Source of the DNA: Massilia sp. BSC265
GTDB lineage: Bacteria > Pseudomonadota > Gammaproteobacteria > Burkholderiales > Burkholderiaceae_D
DNA: 64,000 nucleotides
Reading direction: 5' to 3'
Assembly (NCBI RefSeq): GCF_000740675.1
Contig: NZ_JPXI01000025.1
Span: 1-64,000, forward strand
Part shown: positions 59,651 through 64,000 of the stretch, piece by piece
Numbering within the stretch: the stretch's first letter is position 1
How the letters are laid out: every line of letters starts with the position of its first letter
Notes under the pieces: model-generated
What the model was told of the DNA's origin: nothing
Seen by the model: only the letters and a program-made list of their open reading frames with translations
Database searches by the model: none
Made by a program: the position numbers and the translations under genes

Positions 59651-60273
59651 GATACCGCGACCTTTTGCGATTTCCTGGCCGCGCTCCAGTACACCCGCAA
59701 TCCCAACAGCGCCGCCACGACCAGGCCGAAAATGATCGGCTCCTGGAAGTCGTTCTTCCCCGCCTTCATCCACCAGAAATGCAGGATGCCCAGCGGCGCG
59801 ACCACGTAGATCAAGCGGTGCAGCCACTGCCAGCGCTTGGCCCCGAGGCGCCTGATCATCGCATTGGTACTGGTCGCCGCCAACGGAATGAGCAGCACGA
59901 AGGCGATGAAGCCGACCGTGATGAAGGGTCGTTTCACGACATCCTTCAGCATTTCCGCGATGTCGAAGAAATGGTCGAACCAGAAGAAGCAGGTGAAGTG
60001 CAGCAGCGCGTAGAAGAAGGCGAACAGTCCCAGCATGCGCCGCAGCTTCGCGATCCAGTTCCAACCGGTGAGGCGGCGCAGCGGCGTGAGCGCCAGGGCG
60101 ATGCACAGGAAGTACAGGGTCCAGTCGCCGGTGCCGCGCGTGAGGAACTCGAGCGGCTCGACCGGCACGCCCTGAAACACCAGCCAGGCCATGCGCAGGA
60201 AAGGCAGCAGCGCCAGCACGAAGACGACCGCCTTGATCGTGCCGACCTGTTTGCTGGAGGGGTTAAAGCTCAT
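59647..60273 (-). CDS. msrQ: Protein-methionine-sulfoxide reductase heme-binding subunit
   Basis: 208 residues with about six membrane helices of the ferric-reductase type (FAFFYALLHFTCFFWFDHFF, WQWLHRLIYVVAPLGILHFWW supply heme-ligand His). It passes electrons from the quinone pool to MsrP. It starts 2 bp after the msrP stop. The stop TAG comes from the repeat element. Confidence 0.94.
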   Translation of the reverse strand: MSFNPSSKQVGTIKAVVFVLALLPFLRMAWLVFQGVPVEPLEFLTRGTGDWTLYFLCIALALTPLRRLTGWNWIAKLRRMLGLFAFFYALLHFTCFFWFDHFFDIAEMLKDVVKRPFITVGFIAFVLLIPLAATSTNAMIRRLGAKRWQWLHRLIYVVAPLGILHFWWMKAGKNDFQEPIIFGLVVAALLGLRVYWSAARKSQKVAVS

Positions 60274-60275
60274 CG

Positions 60276-61241
60276 TCAGTAGAACTTCTTCAGGTCCATG
60301 CCGCTGTACAGCGACGCAACCTGGTCGTAGCCGTTGAACATCAGCGTCTTGCGCTTGCGCTGGAAGAAGCCGTCCTCGCCGATGCGGCGCTCGGTGGCCT
60401 GCGACCAGCGCGGGTGATCCACGTTCGGGTTGACGTTCGAATAGAAGCCGTATTCGCTGGGCGCCGAATCGTTCCAGGCGGTGCGCGGCTGCCGGCTCAC
60501 CAGACGGATCCGGACGATCGACTTGGCCGACTTGAAGCCGTACTTCCAGGGCACCACCAGGCGCACCGGCGCGCCGTTCTGGTTCGGCAGCACCTGGCCG
60601 TACATGCCCACGGTGAGCAGCGTGAGCGGATGCATGGCCTCGTCCATGCGCAGGCCCTCCACGTAGGGCCAGTCGAGCACGCCGCTGCGCAGGCCCGGCA
60701 TCTGCCTGCGGTCGGCCAGGGTGGTGAACTCGACGAATTTCGCATTGCCGGTCGGCTCGACCTGCTTGAGCAGGTTGGACAGCGAATAGCCGACCCAGGG
60801 GATCACCATCGACCAGCCCTCGACGCAGCGCAGGCGGTAGATGCGTTCTTCCAGCGGCGCCAGCTTCATGATGCGGTCGATATCCAGCGTGACGGGCTTC
60901 TTCACCTCGCCCTCGATCGTGACAAGCCACGGCCGGGTGCGCAGGGTGTGTGCGTTCTCGACCGGGTCGCCCTTGTCGGTCCCGAATTCGTAGAAATTGT
61001 TGTAGGAGCTGGCGTCCTTGAACGCGGTCTGCTTTTCCTGCGTCGACAGCGCGGCGTTCGGCGTCGCGGCGAGTTTCGCTCCTTGCGCGAAGGCTTCGCG
61101 GTTGGCCATCTCCCAGATGCCGGTTCCCACCGCGGCGGTGGCGGCAATGCGGGCGATGAACTGACGCCGGCCTTCGTAGACCTCGCGCGGCGTGATTTCG
61201 GACGGAAGGATGATCCGGTCCCGGCTGGATTTGATGAGCAT
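60276..61241 (-). CDS. msrP: Protein-methionine-sulfoxide reductase catalytic subunit, molybdoenzyme
   Basis: 321 residues. Tat-type signal with [15 protein letters not shown] (25-39) and molybdopterin Cys139 in [15 protein letters not shown]. It repairs oxidised methionines in periplasmic proteins. ATG 61241 is preferred over ATG 61265 because family members begin at MLIK. It is coupled to msrQ. Confidence 0.95.
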   Translation of the reverse strand: MLIKSSRDRIILPSEITPREVYEGRRQFIARIAATAAVGTGIWEMANREAFAQGAKLAATPNAALSTQEKQTAFKDASSYNNFYEFGTDKGDPVENAHTLRTRPWLVTIEGEVKKPVTLDIDRIMKLAPLEERIYRLRCVEGWSMVIPWVGYSLSNLLKQVEPTGNAKFVEFTTLADRRQMPGLRSGVLDWPYVEGLRMDEAMHPLTLLTVGMYGQVLPNQNGAPVRLVVPWKYGFKSAKSIVRIRLVSRQPRTAWNDSAPSEYGFYSNVNPNVDHPRWSQATERRIGEDGFFQRKRKTLMFNGYDQVASLYSGMDLKKFY

Positions 61242-61339
61242 GTGGCCCCCGCTGGCTGAATACATGTCAGCTTACACGGATTGGCTTAAATGAAGGTTAG
61301 CCCACTTATTTTGCTCAGCTTAATCTGGACAAATGCTGT

Positions 61340-61615
61340 TCAGTCGGCAGCGTCGCCGTTCGCGTCACGCCCGGCCCTATTCGGCCGCAATGCCGTGAAC
61401 AGGAAGCACAGGCCGAATGCCCCTATCCCGCCGCCGTAGGCCAGCTTGCCGGCATCTTCCCCCAGCAACGAAAACACTGCATTCAAGCCGCATTCCCGGG
61501 GGCGGCACATGCTCATCAGAGATTGAGAGGACAGCATGACGGAAACGCCGGCCAGGGCGACGCAGATCCCGATGATTGCGCCGCCAAGCCGGAACAGGAT
61601 CTCGCCCGTACGCAT
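61340..61615 (-). CDS. Small two-helix membrane protein, unknown function
   Basis: 91 residues from ATG 61615. Two hydrophobic helices (about 9-30 and 60-77) flank a short loop with a Cys pair (MCRPRECGLNA). I do not recognise the family. It begins 12 bp after the stop of ccsB on the same strand, so it could be the third gene of the resB-ccsB operon. A longer frame covers it from upstream but is a shadow of ccsB. Confidence 0.55.
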   Translation of the reverse strand: MRTGEILFRLGGAIIGICVALAGVSVMLSSQSLMSMCRPRECGLNAVFSLLGEDAGKLAYGGGIGAFGLCFLFTALRPNRAGRDANGDAAD

Positions 61616-61626
61616 GCCGGGCAGGA

Positions 61627-62793
61627 TTACAGCTCGCCGTAGGAATGCAGCCCCGACAGGAACATGTTCACGCCCAGGAAGGCGAAGGTCGTCACCAGGA
61701 GGCCCACCACCGCCCACCATGCCGCCACGCGGCCGCGCAGGCCCGACATGAGGCGCATGTGCAGCCAGGCCGCGTAGTTGAGCCAGACGATCAGGGCCCA
61801 GGTTTCCTTCGGGTCCCAGGACCAGTAGCCGCCCCAGGCTTCGGCCGCCCACAGGGCGCCGAGGATGGTGGCGACCGTGAAGAAGGCGAAGCCGACCGAG
61901 ATCGACTTGTACATCACGTCGTCCAACACATCGAGCGAAGGCAGGCGGTCGGCCAGGATGCCATGGGATTTCAGCAGGTAGGCGCAGCCGACCATCGCGG
62001 CCAGCGCGAAGGTGCCGTAGCCGATGAAGTTGGCCGGCACGTGGATCTTCATCCACCAGCTCTGCAGCGCCGGCACCAGTGGCTGGATCTGGGCGGCGTC
62101 GCGCGACACCGTGTACCACAGCAGGAAGGCGACTGCGGCCGAGATGATGAGCAGCACGAAGGGGCCGAGCTGGCGGGTGGCATAACGCCCCTCGTAATAC
62201 AGGTAGAACATCGCGGTGATGATGGCGAACAGGATGAAGACTTCGTACAGGTTCGACACCGGGATATGGCCCACGTCCGGGCCCATCAGGTAGGACTCGT
62301 ACCAGCGCACCATCATGCCGACCGACCCCAGCACCACGCCGGCCCAGCACAGCTTGCTGCCGACCGAGCCGCCGAATTCCGAGCGGCTGAACAGTCCCAG
62401 CCAGTAGAACACGGTCGAGAACACGAACAGCGCGCTCATCCACAGGATGGCGGACTGGCTCGACAGCATGTATTTCAGGAAGAATTTCTGGTCGGCCGCA
62501 CCGATGGCGCCCCCGTACAGCGAAATCGCCCACAGCGACAGCGCACCCACCAGCGGCAGCAGCCAGCGCATCGGCTTCCAGTACCAGCCCAGCAGGGCGA
62601 AGGTGGGCGCGCTCAGGACGAGGATCACCTTCTCGTAGATGTCCATGTGGTGCGCGTAGCGGTTCAGCGCGAAGAGCGCGGCCGCCAACAGGGCGGCGCC
62701 GTACAGCCAATCGATCGCGTTCAGGCTGCGGAAGAAGCCCGGCTGCTGGACATAGGCCCCAGGTTTGCCGGTTTGGGCTTGCGACAGTTCCAT
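61627..62793 (-). CDS. ccsB: Cytochrome c biogenesis protein, heme handling (CcsB/CcsA type)
   Basis: 388 residues from ATG 62793 with AGGAG 6 nt upstream; an ATG at 62820 overlaps the resB stop and is an alternative. About eight membrane helices and the tryptophan-rich WWD motif (EAWGGYWSWDPKETWALIVW), which binds heme on the periplasmic side. It forms the System II synthase with ResB and attaches heme to apocytochrome c. Confidence 0.94.
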   Translation of the reverse strand: MELSQAQTGKPGAYVQQPGFFRSLNAIDWLYGAALLAAALFALNRYAHHMDIYEKVILVLSAPTFALLGWYWKPMRWLLPLVGALSLWAISLYGGAIGAADQKFFLKYMLSSQSAILWMSALFVFSTVFYWLGLFSRSEFGGSVGSKLCWAGVVLGSVGMMVRWYESYLMGPDVGHIPVSNLYEVFILFAIITAMFYLYYEGRYATRQLGPFVLLIISAAVAFLLWYTVSRDAAQIQPLVPALQSWWMKIHVPANFIGYGTFALAAMVGCAYLLKSHGILADRLPSLDVLDDVMYKSISVGFAFFTVATILGALWAAEAWGGYWSWDPKETWALIVWLNYAAWLHMRLMSGLRGRVAAWWAVVGLLVTTFAFLGVNMFLSGLHSYGEL

Positions 62794-62816
62794 CGTACTC
62801 TCCTGTTGCCGCGGCA

Positions 62817-64000
62817 TCATGCCGGCTGCGGCAGTTTTGCTTTCAAATCGTCGAATTCACGCTCGAAGTCGAGCGTCTTGCGCTGGGTGCTCATGGCCAT
62901 CAGCGCATGGGCGCCGCCGTCCTGGTCGCGTACCCATACCCACATGCGCCGTTCACGAATATAAAACATTGCGAACACGCCGGCTACCAGCAGCAGGCAG
63001 CCGAAGTAGACGATGTTCTTGCCCGGCGAACGGGTCAGTTGCAGCACCGAAGCTTTTACTTCGGTGAACTCTTCCAGCTGCAGGTAGACCGGGGCGCCGT
63101 AGAACACGCTGTCCGACAGCGCGTTGGTGGCCAGCTGCAGGTAGCGGCCGTTGGCCTCGGTCGGCTCGATCGGCGGCAGGCCGGCGCGCGCGTTGGCGGC
63201 CTGCCACAACTCCCACAGGGCGCCGTTGAGCATCTTCATGAAGATGTTGGCTGCCTTTTCCTGCTCGGCCGGCGGGATCTTCTCGAGGAATTGCGACACG
63301 CCGATGAAGCCGCCGCGGCCGCCGTCCTCGCCGGCAAAGATGGCCAGGGTACGTGCAGCGGACTCCTCCAGTTGGCCCGTGAGGCCGCCCTGGGCCCGCT
63401 GTTCCGGCGCCAGCGCACGCGCCGCGTAACGCTTCGCGGCATCGAGGCGCAGGACCGGGTCGGCCAGCGCCGCACGCAGGCGCATCCAGGTGCGCACGCT
63501 GTACTCGGCGTCCGCCGGGATGCGCAGGAAGCTGAAGTTCTCCGACGGGTTGCTGCGCACGCCAGCCAGGTAGACCTGGGCGCCGTCGAGCGTCAGCGGC
63601 TGCATGTAGTTCATGAACTCGCGTGCCTGGCCGGTCTTGTCGCGCAGCTTGTATTGCACGCTCGGGCCGACGTTCTTCAGGTCCTTGGCCGTATCGTTCC
63701 TGGCTGCCGAGCCGGACGCCTTGCCAAGGGTGGCGCTGAGCTGTTCGTTGAACGAGACGTTCTTGGCGACGGCACGGGCATCCTGGTTGGCTGCGATGTT
63801 CTCGACGTTGAAGGGACGGAAGCCCGACCACTCCACCGACCAGGTCTCGTTGCCCTGCTTCAGCTCGGTGGCCGAGCCGACCGTGCCTTCGATCTGGAAG
63901 GGCTTGTCGCCCGTGCCGCTCATCGGGAAGCCGGTGAGCTTGAGCTTGCTACCGCCGTCGTCGAAGCTCGATTGGTAGACGGCGATGCCCTTGTAGATCA
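62817..64000 (-). CDS. resB: Cytochrome c biogenesis protein ResB, C-terminal part
   Basis: Cut by the right edge; about 394 residues are visible, and the frame is open to base 64000, so the start lies outside. The visible part begins with a periplasmic segment (YKGIAVYQSSFDDGGS, the ResB signature) and has a last membrane helix (IVYFGCLLLVAGVFAMFYI) before a short cytosolic tail. It works with CcsB, 23 bp downstream, in System II cytochrome c maturation. Confidence 0.93.
   Translation of the reverse strand, partial: IYKGIAVYQSSFDDGGSKLKLTGFPMSGTGDKPFQIEGTVGSATELKQGNETWSVEWSGFRPFNVENIAANQDARAVAKNVSFNEQLSATLGKASGSAARNDTAKDLKNVGPSVQYKLRDKTGQAREFMNYMQPLTLDGAQVYLAGVRSNPSENFSFLRIPADAEYSVRTWMRLRAALADPVLRLDAAKRYAARALAPEQRAQGGLTGQLEESAARTLAIFAGEDGGRGGFIGVSQFLEKIPPAEQEKAANIFMKMLNGALWELWQAANARAGLPPIEPTEANGRYLQLATNALSDSVFYGAPVYLQLEEFTEVKASVLQLTRSPGKNIVYFGCLLLVAGVFAMFYIRERRMWVWVRDQDGGAHALMAMSTQRKTLDFEREFDDLKAKLPQPA

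Overview
The window reads as a stretch of housekeeping chromosome from a high-GC betaproteobacterium, most likely Oxalobacteraceae (Massilia/Duganella/Janthinobacterium group). The support is gene order typical of Burkholderiales: kdsD-kdsC-lptC-lptA-lptB-rpoN-hpf, ptsN-hprK-rapZ, mutM/TPR-lolB-ispE-tRNA-Gln-prs-rplY-pth, pilMNOPQ-aroK-aroB-dgt, and cyaY/lptM-lysA. I see no prophage, insertion sequence, CRISPR array or rRNA. The genus is an inference from gene order and composition.

Layout. 1-3.8 kb: a five-gene locus that looks like a functional-amyloid (Fap-like) surface-fibre system. It encodes a Gly/Ala-rich repeat protein, a small secreted partner, a periplasmic C39-type peptidase, a secreted protein with an RGGF motif and a coiled-coil plus beta-barrel outer-membrane protein. 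3.9-14 kb: a cold-shock gene, a dehydrogenase/HIT/DUF971 operon, small envelope genes, ilvA and queF. 14-23.6 kb: nitrogen-PTS genes (ptsN, hprK, rapZ) on the plus strand, facing a minus-strand operon for Kdo synthesis, LPS export, sigma-54 and hibernation factor. 23.7-34.7 kb: a CPA2/Kef-type antiporter, a diguanylate cyclase, a MOSC protein, a subclass B3 metallo-beta-lactamase, ychF, a divergent transglycosylase-like protein, a patatin, a DUF3857/transglutaminase protein and pth. 35-44.6 kb: rplY, prs, tRNA-Gln, ispE, lolB and a TPR lipoprotein, then mutM, a dynamin-like GTPase and mutY. 44.8-54.8 kb: dgt, a fused aroK-aroB gene, an Ig-like lipoprotein and pilQPONM. 55.1-64 kb: mrcA, cyaY, lptM, lysA, msrQ-msrP, and ccsB-resB (resB cut by the window edge).

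Much of the window serves the envelope: LPS transport (lptABC, lptM, kdsCD), lipoprotein sorting (lolB), peptidoglycan (mrcA, lysA), type IV pili, cytochrome c maturation and periplasmic methionine-sulfoxide repair.

Three points stand out. (1) The amyloid-like locus has an internal terminator after its most abundant product and a plausible peptidase/substrate pair. (2) At least nine copies of a 55-190 bp intergenic palindromic element with ends GTAGGGTGGGC / GCCCACCCTAC are present. At two convergent junctions the element ends supply the stop codons of both flanking genes. (3) Shikimate kinase and dehydroquinate synthase form one uninterrupted reading frame, separated from pilQ by an Ig-like lipoprotein gene.
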